In this document: positions 1-7,223 of the stretch, one piece after another | How positions within the stretch are numbered: position 1 is the first letter of the stretch | Layout: every line of letters begins with the position of its first letter | NCBI GenBank assembly: GCA_036939975.1 | Contig: JALLPB010001392.1 | Span: 1 to 10,029, forward strand | Reading direction: 5' to 3' | Origin: Cyclostephanos tholiformis | Taxonomy: Eukaryota > Bacillariophyta > Thalassiosirophyceae > Thalassiosirales > Thalassiosiraceae | DNA: 10,029 nt | The notes under the pieces: generated by a model | Databases searched by the model: none | What the model was told of the DNA's origin: nothing | The model's input: only the letters and a program-made list of their open reading frames with translations | Translations under genes and position numbers: made by a program

Positions 1-377
1 GGAAGACATACCACAAATGACGGAAAAATTGGCACAGATTCGCGAGAAAATGAGGCCGAAAATGAAGGTATTAAAGTTCATTCTGGTGCTATATATAGTC
101 AACCCCTATTAATTCATGGTAGTGATTTTAGGGATTTTTCGGCTCTAAGGTTTGGTTATAGTAATGCCCCATCTCATCGGACCCGGATTTTTATGTTTGA
201 CTTGTATGGGAATATGTTTGGTGGTGCTAAACCTTGTTTTTCAGCTTTGTGGGGGCTGGGGAGTATGTCCCAAAAGGCATGGTTTTGTAAGTATGAATTC
301 AGGGCTTTGCCCTGTAGTAGAAAGACCAATTCGACTTTTGGAAGGAAAGAATTGGTGCCACTACTCGGCATCATCAG
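1..377 (+). CDS. 3' part of an unrecognised gene, cut by left edge
   Basis: Frame 1 is open from the first base for 125 codons, ending at a strong splice donor (CAG followed by GTAAGA at 378); the frame would stop at 379-381 if unspliced. The translation is mixed-composition and protein-like: a polar Asn/Glu-rich start, then an aromatic and Gly-rich middle (residues about 40-90, including FGYSNAPSHRTRIF and FDLYGNMFGGAKPCF). I recognise no family. Codons favour T at the third position (GGT, TTT, GCT), unlike the GC-ending codons of the two large genes to the right, so it may have a different history, for example a mobile or recently acquired gene. No start is visible because the gene enters from the left. 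An overlapping 89-codon frame at 152-421 is less protein-like. Confidence rests on the open frame plus the donor only. Confidence 0.4.
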
Positions 378-475
378 GTAAGACCATGGAGGAGGAACTC
401 TCCCTGATTTTGGATGTGTGATTTTTGCTGCTCAGCAGAAGACAAAGGTCAGGTAAGTTCCAATCTTTTTTGCAG
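378..475 (+). other. Probable terminal intron of the left-edge gene
   Basis: GTAAGA at 378 follows CAG. Possible acceptors are the tandem pair CAG-CAG ending at 435 and 438 after a T-rich stretch, and TTTTTTGCAG ending at 475. A second perfect donor (CAG followed by GTAAGT) sits at 453. The acceptor at 435/438 would give a short tail with a stop at 488-490; the acceptor at 475 gives a different tail of about 17 codons with a stop at 525-527. The stretch from about 528 to 734 is AT-rich and holds no gene I can support. Confidence 0.35.
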
Positions 476-734
476 CACTCTGTTGCTTGAGGGCGATAAG
501 GGCAGGTCTAGCCCAATCTGTATATGAGTGTGCGCTATTAATCAAGTTGTACGAGGAATATTTTGCTTCAATGTAGGGGTTTCTCTACCTAAAGGCTAAA
601 ATGAAAACAATTTTTCATCTGAGCACTTTTAATTAGAATTTCAGAATTAGATGATGTTCAGTTTATGCAGAAATGTAACCAGCAAAATAGTAGCATCGTT
701 TGCACGTTGCCGGGGTGGCAGTAATAAATCGTCA

Positions 735-3248
735 TTATTTTCCCCAAAACAACGTCCAGGGACGAAAAACTGCCCGAACCCATCTGCGCCGTCGCGGGTT
801 CGGCACCAAGTCTCGATTATTATTTGGCAATTTGTCATGATATGGCACCAAAGGCCGCCCCCTGTCTCTGTCATTTGAATTTCTCGATGATATTACACCA
901 CCACCACCCTCCTCCATCACTTCGGACTGAGCCTCCTCCTCCTTTGATTCCGCTTCTCGAATTGCCTTCCGCACCCTCCATTCCAGTGCATTTACCTTAT
1001 TTTCTAATTCCTCGTTGCGTTGAACGAGAGCTCGTTCACGGGCATCCATGTCTCGAATTATTTCTTCCAGCTCGACCAATTGAGAACGCATGCGGATCAA
1101 CATCCCCTCCCTCTCGCCCACCTCCTTCCTCGCCAGGGCCAACTCGGCTTCGAGCTCTTCGATGTTCGTCAACAGATCCCCCTCTCGTCGTCTCGATGCC
1201 TCAACGGAGCTCGTAGCGATGACCATCCTCTCCTCGTGTCGACGTTCTGCTTCAGTCAATCTCACCGCTTGGTCGTCGATAAGCGCACTCTGGTTTTGGA
1301 TTGTTTCGTAGTACGTCGCGAGCTGCGCGCGAAGGTACTCCCGAAGCTTATGTTGCTGTTCCAGCATCCGCGCGGTCGAAGTCTCATGAAATTCCCCCTG
1401 TCGACGTAATTGGGTTTCTAATTCTCGTATCCTGTCAAATGCGCGGGTCAATGATGCTGTCGCAATTTCTAACGATCCCCCCCGTGAGACATCGTCGTCA
1501 TCATCATCGTCGTCGTCAACATAGCTGTCGATCGGTAATTTTTCCTCGGCACGTGCAACCACGACGATTGCGGTGTCAGCATGGGTCGATGGGTCCGCCA
1601 CAGAGTCGTTAATAGAGCTACTTACAACGGACGGCTGAACTCCGTCGACAGTGTTTGAGGCTCCCGCTTGCCTCCCCCCCGACTCTTTGTCCGAGGACTG
1701 CTCAGTAAGACCCTCCTCCGCCGTGGCTTTGTCAGTCAATGTCGTCGCTTGCACTCGTGGCGATCGTTCGCCTCCGCCATCATGCGCCTCATTCGAAACT
1801 CTTTCGGTAAGGTCGCCGTCCTCTCCTCCTTCCTTGTCAAGTGTCGCGACTTCTGCAGCATTGTCATCGACGGCATCGTCGTCGCCTGACGAGTCAGGCG
1901 TGTCGTCGATTGAGGTCTTTGCGAAGGATGGAGCCGTATTACTCCGACCGTCATTTTCATCGGATTTTCCTGGGCGTTTAGTACTCTCCGCCGCGGCAAC
2001 GACCTCCGTCGGGGTCATTTTCGTTCGATTTCGCGACGGTCGCTCCAAGCCATCATCCTCGTCCGCATTCTCGCCGAGCTCTAGGGGCCGATTTCGACCG
2101 ACCTCCTCCATCCATCTTTGGCGGTACTTCTCCTTCTCCGTTAGCTCCGCCGCGAGACGCGTATCGTATCGCAGCTTCATCCCTCTCAATATATCCTCGT
2201 ATTTACTCGCGACGACCGTCTCGGCTTCCAAGACGTCGTCATTCCGACGTTTTTCGAGGTCATCGTTTGCATCTAGGAGGTCCGCGAGCTGCGATCGCAA
2301 TCGCCTCACCTCTATTTGCCATCGCATTACCTCCTCCCGGAGCGACTTATTTTCCCCCTTCTCAATCGCCATCATTTTTTGTCCCTCACCACCCCCCCCC
2401 CCCTCCTCGCCATTATTAGAATCATGACTCGACCGTTTAATCGACAACAACGAAATTGACAACGACGAAGAGCCCACCCGACTCTCCGACGATTCGATTC
2501 TTTCTCCATCATCCTCGCCATTCTCCTCGTCCTCGTCCCCACTCTCCGTCGTTGACATATCGCCGCGTCGAGTCTTCGACATCCACCCCCCCCTCCTCCT
2601 CCTCAATGCGTCCTCCATGAGCCTTGCCCGGTTGGTCACCGTTCTCAGTTGTCGTACCTTCGTGTCGAGGACGCTTTCGAGGAGGGCGGCTCGGTTGGCA
2701 TATATCCTGGCCGATCGCGACATCATCGACGAGGATGGGCCACCATGGTAAGCATCGTCGTCCATGGTCTCGACGATGGCCGCCGCGATGTGATCCGTAA
2801 GAACAACGTCCCCCCCGGAGGTCGACCGCTCGACGACGACATCGTTGTCGTCTTCGTCAGACGTCGTCGACGACATCGACGACGGCATTCCCGATTCTTC
2901 CCCCCCGACGGCCGAGCCGCCACCGTCATGGACGTCTAGGGACGGATACGACGACAACTCTCGGGGAGGTCGAATCTTGAAGGTCCTCTCAAAGATCGAC
3001 CTTATGTCGTCGCCATCGCCACCTCCCCGGGGGGATGCCGCCGGTGCGACGACGACTACGACGCGGTGTTGATGATTATGATGATGATGACGACGACTAC
3101 GACGACATACGGGACTGCCGTCCGAGGAGAACGCGTCCGACGCGGAATTCGACGTAGCAGCCGCGACGAGGAGGGAAAATAGGAGGTCTCGGCGAAAACT
3201 GGGGGGAGGAGCTAGATTATCGTCGTTATGGCTCGCTGCCCTCGTCAT
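735..3248 (-). CDS. Large coiled-coil protein, possibly plastid-targeted
   Basis: Intact 837-residue frame ending in TAA. I chose the ATG at 3248 because it puts a hydrophobic segment (residues 22-31, LLFSLLVAAA) near the N-terminus after Arg19-Arg20. This is followed by SNSASDAF, an Ala39/Phe40 junction resembling the diatom ASAF plastid-presequence motif, then an Arg/His/Ser-rich stretch (41-75) suited to a transit peptide. An in-frame ATG at 3347 would add 33 residues. Order of parts: short conserved-looking IRSIFERTFKIRPPRELSSY (about 81-100); coiled coil about 182-219; coiled coil about 297-388; acidic Ser/Thr-rich disordered linker about 390-590 ending in a nine-Asp run; long coiled coil about 590-777; basic, Trp-rich C-terminus ending WTLFWGK. 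No catalytic motif is visible, so a structural or tethering role is an inference. The frame crosses a 12-C run (2392-2403) intact, which speaks for real coding. Confidence 0.85.
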   Translation of the reverse strand: MTRAASHNDDNLAPPPSFRRDLLFSLLVAAATSNSASDAFSSDGSPVCRRSRRHHHHNHQHRVVVVVAPAASPRGGGDGDDIRSIFERTFKIRPPRELSSYPSLDVHDGGGSAVGGEESGMPSSMSSTTSDEDDNDVVVERSTSGGDVVLTDHIAAAIVETMDDDAYHGGPSSSMMSRSARIYANRAALLESVLDTKVRQLRTVTNRARLMEDALRRRRGGWMSKTRRGDMSTTESGDEDEENGEDDGERIESSESRVGSSSLSISLLSIKRSSHDSNNGEEGGGGGEGQKMMAIEKGENKSLREEVMRWQIEVRRLRSQLADLLDANDDLEKRRNDDVLEAETVVASKYEDILRGMKLRYDTRLAAELTEKEKYRQRWMEEVGRNRPLELGENADEDDGLERPSRNRTKMTPTEVVAAAESTKRPGKSDENDGRSNTAPSFAKTSIDDTPDSSGDDDAVDDNAAEVATLDKEGGEDGDLTERVSNEAHDGGGERSPRVQATTLTDKATAEEGLTEQSSDKESGGRQAGASNTVDGVQPSVVSSSINDSVADPSTHADTAIVVVARAEEKLPIDSYVDDDDDDDDDVSRGGSLEIATASLTRAFDRIRELETQLRRQGEFHETSTARMLEQQHKLREYLRAQLATYYETIQNQSALIDDQAVRLTEAERRHEERMVIATSSVEASRRREGDLLTNIEELEAELALARKEVGEREGMLIRMRSQLVELEEIIRDMDARERALVQRNEELENKVNALEWRVRKAIREAESKEEEAQSEVMEEGGGGVISSRNSNDRDRGRPLVPYHDKLPNNNRDLVPNPRRRRWVRAVFRPWTLFWGK

Positions 3249-3673
3249 GATGGGAGGTAAGGTGGAGGAGAAAAAATATCGTTGTGTATGTTGTGTGGAA
3301 AAAATGTGCAGATAATAGACAGATTTTCGATGATGTGCATGATGCATTTTGGCGGGAACCCTCAATTACAAATTTATGTACTAATTCCTTCTCGTGAATT
3401 CGTGTTAGTCGTCATACCCAATCCAAATTTTCCGAGAAGAACAAAAAAATTGTGAGAGTAGTGGGTGCATGCAATCATCACAACATGATTCATGATCATC
3501 GTTTTATTACACATTATAAAATGGTATCATCTCTCTCGATCAGAAATAATATAACATCAAAAGCCTCCGAATCGAATCGGATCCAGCTCCTTCCTCACTC
3601 GGGCGTCGGGATATCTATTCTTTAGAGGGATAAATATATAACAAACGCGGACAACACCCAAAATCACAAAATC
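3249..3673. promoter_or_regulatory. Divergent intergenic region between two genes
   Basis: These 425 bases separate the start of the minus-strand coiled-coil gene from the start of the plus-strand NTF2-like gene, so both promoters should lie here. A TATA-like run TAAATATATAA lies at 3631-3641, 33 bases before the plus-strand ATG; if it is a true TATA box the 5' leader would be very short. Several ATGATC/ATGCAT-type short palindromic words occur near 3330-3345 and 3484-3500. No specific factor site can be assigned. Confidence 0.45.
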
Positions 3674-5598
3674 ATGCCATCGTTTGAGGAAATGATGGAG
3701 GAGGTGAAGAGGAAGAAGGAGTCCCTGTCAAAGCCTCGGACCGCCCCGCACCAGCCTTCGCCCGAGGCGGGTGCCGACGACGTCCCGACGGCACCAGCAG
3801 CAGCGACGATGGCGTCCACGACGACGACCACGACCGTGGCGGCTGTGCTCGCGTCAGAGAGGAGGATGGAGGAGAAGGAGAAGGAGAGGCGGAAGGTGCA
3901 GCACCAGAACCAAAAGGTCGCGATCGTCCAGCCACACATCCAACCGTCGCCGTCGGCCGGGGGCGAGTCCATGTCGGGAAGCCTGGCGTACAGCGTAGAG
4001 ACGAGCGCCACCGGCGAGGTGAGCGCCGAGCATCACCATCATCAGCATCAGCAGCATCAGCAGCAGCATCAGCAGCATCTTCAGCATCTTCAGCATCAGC
4101 AGCATCATCATCAGCAGTACGAGTCGTTGGGCGGGCAGGGATCGCTGGCGACGATGAACGAGTACTACTACCCGGATGATGGTTATGCGAACGCTCTGGG
4201 AAATTCAGCGGCGGCGGACGAGGATTACGTCGACGCCACGTCGACAGTGTGCGACATGCACAGGAAGCTCCTGTACCTGCTGAGTCACCCGGAGCTATTC
4301 GCTGAGGCGATGGAGTGGCAGTCCAAGGTCGATCGCGGGATCGACCCGTCGAGGAATTACGAGCTGGAGGTGGGGGGGGGGGAGGAGAATGGGATCAGGT
4401 CGTTCGATAATGAATTCAACGACACGTCCAAGGACGAGGACGGGGGCGGGACCGGCATGGACGAGACGAAGGACGGGACGATGGACGAAGGCAATTATGA
4501 CGACGACGACGACGGCGACGAAAATTCGTCATCGGACCTGAATCGGGCGTATGTTGGCGACGATACGAGGGACGAGCACGATGGCGGTACGGTCCCGCCC
4601 GCGTACGATCGTCAGGCGAAGTTGATCCCGCCCCTGCCGCTGCGCATATTCGCGTCCGACGCCGAGGTGGTGCTTCCCCAAGCGTACACCGCCACGCAGC
4701 TATTCGGCATCGAGCGCATCACGGGGATCGAACTCGAGGCCGCCGGGGGCATATCGGGACTATGTCAGCTCTTCCAACGATGGCTCGCGCTTATGCCGAT
4801 GGGCGATCACGAGAATGCCATCGATCCGCCGGGTGTGACCGTCATGAGGATAAGCGGGGGGAGGTACAGGGTCACCGGGGCGCATAGAGTGGTATGGTGA
4901 TGGATGAACAAGTTCTTGTTCCTGGACTTGGATTCTCCCCAAAATAAGACGAAGTTAGATGTGGACAAGATCCCTTCGGACGAGGATGCGGCGGACTATG
5001 ACTTTGGCAATCTGGTGACGATGACGATCATCGACGTATTCGAGACCGACAGTGATGGCAGGCTCCTCAGTTACTGTCCGACGTTTGACAACAGGGCCAT
5101 TCACAAGACGCAGGAGGTCACCAAACGCATACGCAAGGGCGCAAGTCTTGTCAAGGAAAGGATGAAGGTTGTGGCTCGTAGTCCAGCTGGTAAGAGCGTG
5201 AACAGGTGAGTTTAGAAGGTTGAAAGATTGAAGGAGGAATGGGGGATAAGGGTGGAAAAACTATTGTTTTGCTGTTGTCATCGGTTTGTATCAGCTAAAA
5301 CTCGCTCTCCCCTCTCTCCTTTGCTACCCGACAAGAAAAGGAATTGCATGATTTGAGGAAAATGAGCATAATTGCTGTGTTGGCAGTTGGTAACATCGTC
5401 AAGCATAGGATTGAGGAGGAGATGCACAAGTGGGACAAGAGGGGCCAGCCGGATGCCTTCTCGGATACCGAAGAAATGGTAGACACTGAGAATGATGCAA
5501 AGGACAAAGGCAATGATGATGATGATGACAAAAATGCCACCAAAAATGCCGTTGATCACGATGATGATGATGATGGATCCTCCCCCGCTGAAGTGTAA
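3674..5598 (+). CDS. NTF2/SnoaL-like-fold protein, two exons, with in-frame TGA
   Basis: Exons 3674-5189 and 5336-5598 join to 592 codons ending in TAA. Order of parts: N-terminal charged helix (1-20); Ser/Thr/Ala-rich segment; Gln/His tract (120-148); a helical patch around residue 194 (MHRKLLYLLSHPELFAEAM); acidic Gly/Asp-rich linker; a globular region from about 313. That region contains LPLRIFASDAEVVLPQ and FQRWLALMP, a strand RYRVTGAHRVVW, then NLVTMTIIDVFETDSDGRLL and SYCPTFDNRAIHKT. The helix-then-antiparallel-strand pattern with hydrogen-bonding polar residues suggests an NTF2/SnoaL-like fold; this is inference from pattern, not a search. The tail is helical, then Asp-rich. Codon 409 (4898-4900) is TGA, between two Trp codons inside the globular region, while everything around it stays in frame. 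It may be a nonsense allele, a sequence error, recoding, or part of a tiny intron. Exon 1 also keeps frame across an 11-G run (4372-4382). The ATG at 3674 is the first one in a good context. Confidence 0.75.
4031..4117 (+). repeat. CAG/CAT trinucleotide tract encoding Gln/His
   Basis: Eighty-seven bases of CAG, CAT and CAC codons broken by two CTT codons, coding residues 120-148 of the NTF2-like gene as mixed His and Gln. A CATCTTCAG motif occurs twice in a row. It is in frame, a multiple of three, and likely to vary in length between alleles. Confidence 0.85.
5190..5335 (+). other. Spliceosomal intron, 146 bases
   Basis: Donor GTAAGA at 5190 and acceptor ACAAG ending at 5335, preceded by a long pyrimidine tract (5301-5329) and a possible branch sequence GCTAAAA at 5294-5300. 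Splicing here is phase 1 and joins the exon-1 frame to the open frame 5336-5598, giving SPA-EKELHDLRKM across the junction. A second donor GTGAGT at 5206 looks stronger, but joining it to this acceptor hits a stop within a few codons. Confidence 0.8.
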
Positions 5599-5825
5599 AC
5601 ATACGACGTAGAAGCATTCGACTTCAATCACGAGCTGCATGCATGTCCGTTTGGCGTAATGCTAAATTTGTATAAATACATAGAACGCCGCTGATCGCAA
5701 TGGTGATGACGATAGATCCTCCCCACTGAAGTGAAATCATACGACGACGTAGAAGCATTCAACTTCAATCACGAGCTGCATGCATGTCTGTTTGACGTAA
5801 TGCTAAGTTTGTATAAATACATAGA
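5562..5825 (+). repeat. Imperfect tandem duplication of gene tail and 3'UTR
   Basis: Two copies, 5562-5684 and 5701-5825, with a period of 139-141 bases. They share GATCCTCCCC, CTGAAGTG, CATACGACG, TAGAAGCATTC, ACTTCAATCACGAGCTGCAT, the palindrome TGCATGCA, and TTTGTATAAATACATAGA. Copy 2 lacks one base in the C-run and has an extra ACG. Copy 1 includes the last codons and the TAA of the NTF2-like gene; copy 2 lies wholly downstream of that stop and carries a TGA in the matching frame. Confidence 0.9.
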
Positions 5826-6082
5826 TGTTTCCTTTTTTGTAAAGCAGTCCTGAATTAGCTGATATGGAATTCCACTCATGACTTGATCAACTACATTTAC
5901 GTTGGACCGGATGTTAATGATGAATTATGTTAGTCTCCATCTGTTCTTGTTAAGAAGCCGCTCATCACACCATTTCCTCTTCTATGCGCAGCGTAGCAGC
6001 TTGTCCAAAGAGTGAACCCGAATATAATCCCTCATCTTGAAGAAATAAATAACTCCCCTCCGCCCCTCCTATCCTCCATCCC
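5826..6082. other. Convergent intergenic region
   Basis: Between the plus-strand NTF2-like gene and the minus-strand membrane-protein gene. Both genes end towards this region, so it should hold their 3' ends. An AATAAA lies at 6044-6049 on the plus strand, far from the stop of the NTF2-like gene. Nothing else is supported. Confidence 0.4.
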
Positions 6083-6316
6083 CTATAAGCCTGATTTATC
6101 ACCCAGGCTGGCCCTCGTAACACCAAACATGCGATTGAATATCTCCAACGAAATATAAAACATGACGATCAGGAACGTCATCCATATTGCTTTTGACTTC
6201 GCTGATTTTGTGGTCGATTCTTCTTCTGGTCCTCTTGCCAACAATTCGGAAATGTCGTGTGGCTTCTTACAAAGCACCTGAACCTTTGCTATTTTCTCTT
6301 TGACCACTGACGCCAT
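6083..6316 (-). CDS. Small single-pass membrane protein, 77 residues
   Basis: ATG in a favourable context (ACAGAATGGCG), ends in TAG. The protein has a charged, Lys-rich N-terminal half (MASVVKEKIAKVQVLCKKP), a polar Glu/Ser/Thr/Lys segment at 30-42, one hydrophobic helix at about 43-60 (AIWMTFLIVMFYISLEIF), and a short basic C-terminal tail of 17 residues. There is no signal peptide, so it would be inserted late, like tail-anchored proteins of the ER or mitochondrial outer membrane; its layout resembles small ER proteins such as RAMP4/SERP, but I see no sequence match. It stands alone and converges on the NTF2-like gene. The balanced composition and clear domain order support a real gene despite its length. 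Its function is unknown. Confidence 0.6.
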   Translation of the reverse strand: MASVVKEKIAKVQVLCKKPHDISELLARGPEEESTTKSAKSKAIWMTFLIVMFYISLEIFNRMFGVTRASLGDKSGL

Positions 6317-7112
6317 TCTGTTTTCGTTTTCTGCCTACAACAGTTGTATTGCGCTGCACAAGTAGCGTGCAATAAAAAAAGGCGCAAGAGCAGGTAAGCT
6401 TTAAATCAGTTTCGAAGATGGGTTGAATGAACTTAAACGATTTGGCCCCATAAAGAGGAACTTTACCAAGGGATCCTTATAAATCAAAGGCAGGGAGAGC
6501 ATTGTCATCAGGAGGGGGGACCATGGCGAGCCAAACTCCCACAGGTATGAGCAGGAGAGAGCGAGAGGAAGAGAGGGGAGGTATCTCACTGCGGAGCTAA
6601 TTTTTTATGGTATATAGTAGAAGAGAGAGAGAGCTCTATTATTTGTGTATTTGGGCCTTCTATTTGTGCGACAAATTTAAAGTTACACGTGGAGGATTTA
6701 TTTGTGCAACAAATAAAATTTTACAGGTGCATAGATAAAAAAATGGTCATTTTGTATGAAATATCCGTGCATCCGCGCGTTCGGAGCTAAAAAATACAAT
6801 TTCACACAAACCAAATACACGAACAAACACTCGCAAACAAAAAAACCTTCGCACCAGTCATTTGTGTATTCGCGTATCTGTGTACCTGCTAAAGAAATCA
6901 CAGCCTTAGCACGTACAAAAAATCGTTCAGACTTATGATTAAGTCTGGTACTTCTTTCAGGAGTTGTGGAAATTATGGGTATCCTACTGGTGGATCTCGA
7001 GGGGAAAGGGTCTGGTGTTGCAAATGGATAGGGTTTTTGCGGTCGTGTTGGGGTGCTACCGATGGATAGCCTTTGTAGGGAAGATATGAGAAATTCGATA
7101 GTTATTGTAGGC
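6317..7112. other. Non-coding stretch with microsatellite and palindromes
   Basis: About 800 bases without a supported gene. It holds the upstream region of the 77-residue gene (6317-6400), a GA microsatellite at 6622-6635 ending in the palindrome AGAGCTCT, the paired palindromes described separately, and AT-rich sequence with many TTTGTGTAT-like words on both strands (6639-6655, and inverted around 6800-6830). A long minus-strand open frame through 6698-7435 is Thr/Lys-rich and appears to be a shadow of the acidic gene's codons. Confidence 0.5.
6661..6717. repeat. Two near-identical palindromes, 38 bases apart
   Basis: TATTTGTGCGACAAAT at 6661-6676 and TATTTGTGCAACAAAT at 6699-6714 differ at one base. 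Each is an inverted repeat around a three-base centre; the second extends to nine-base arms (6697-6705 and 6709-6717). This could be a pair of binding sites for a dimeric factor or a remnant of a small inverted-repeat element. Confidence 0.75.
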
Positions 7113-7223
7113 TTAGTAGTCTGTATCTGTTTTGACTCTGTCCCCTTTGTCTTCGCTGTCTGAATTTTTGCTGTCGTCTTCTTCCTCCTTGTCTGATACG
7201 TTGGTCTCTGAGTCGTCGCTATA
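7113..7223 (-). other. In-frame acidic extension beyond a TGA
   Basis: Continuing the frame of the adjacent minus-strand gene past its TGA (7224-7226) gives 36 sense codons and then TAA (7113-7115). Fifteen of the 36 residues are Asp or Glu, with many Ser and Thr (YSDDSETNVSDKEEEDDS at the start), the same composition as the gene's own C-terminus. It ends in Asp-Tyr before TAA just as the gene ends in Asp-Tyr before TGA. It is probably former or read-through coding sequence. Confidence 0.5.

Noticed and set aside
1651..2427. 258-codon plus-strand open frame
   Set aside because: It lies antisense within the 837-residue coiled-coil gene, is Ser-rich because it reads the complement of GC-rich acidic/Arg codons, and has no domain-like pattern.
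3249..3365. N-terminal extension of the coiled-coil gene to 3365
   Set aside because: The codon at 3363-3365 is TTG, not ATG. The ATG at 3347 remains possible but would bury the signal-like segment 50 residues in.
4892..4948. A 57-base intron that would remove the TGA from the NTF2-like gene
   Set aside because: GT at 4892 and AG at 4948 are in phase, but the donor is weak (GTATGG), the size is very small, there is no good pyrimidine tract, and the removed residues continue the strand pattern well. Kept only as an alternative.
5295..5335. Acceptor TATCAG at 5294 for the intron of the NTF2-like gene
   Set aside because: With the 5206 donor it gives an immediate TAA, and the pyrimidine tract lies downstream of it, which points to the 5335 acceptor.
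6592..6790. CGGAGCTAA as a 9-base direct repeat flanking a 181-base insert
   Set aside because: The inner segment has no matching terminal inverted repeats, and a 9-base match within 200 bases is not rare enough.
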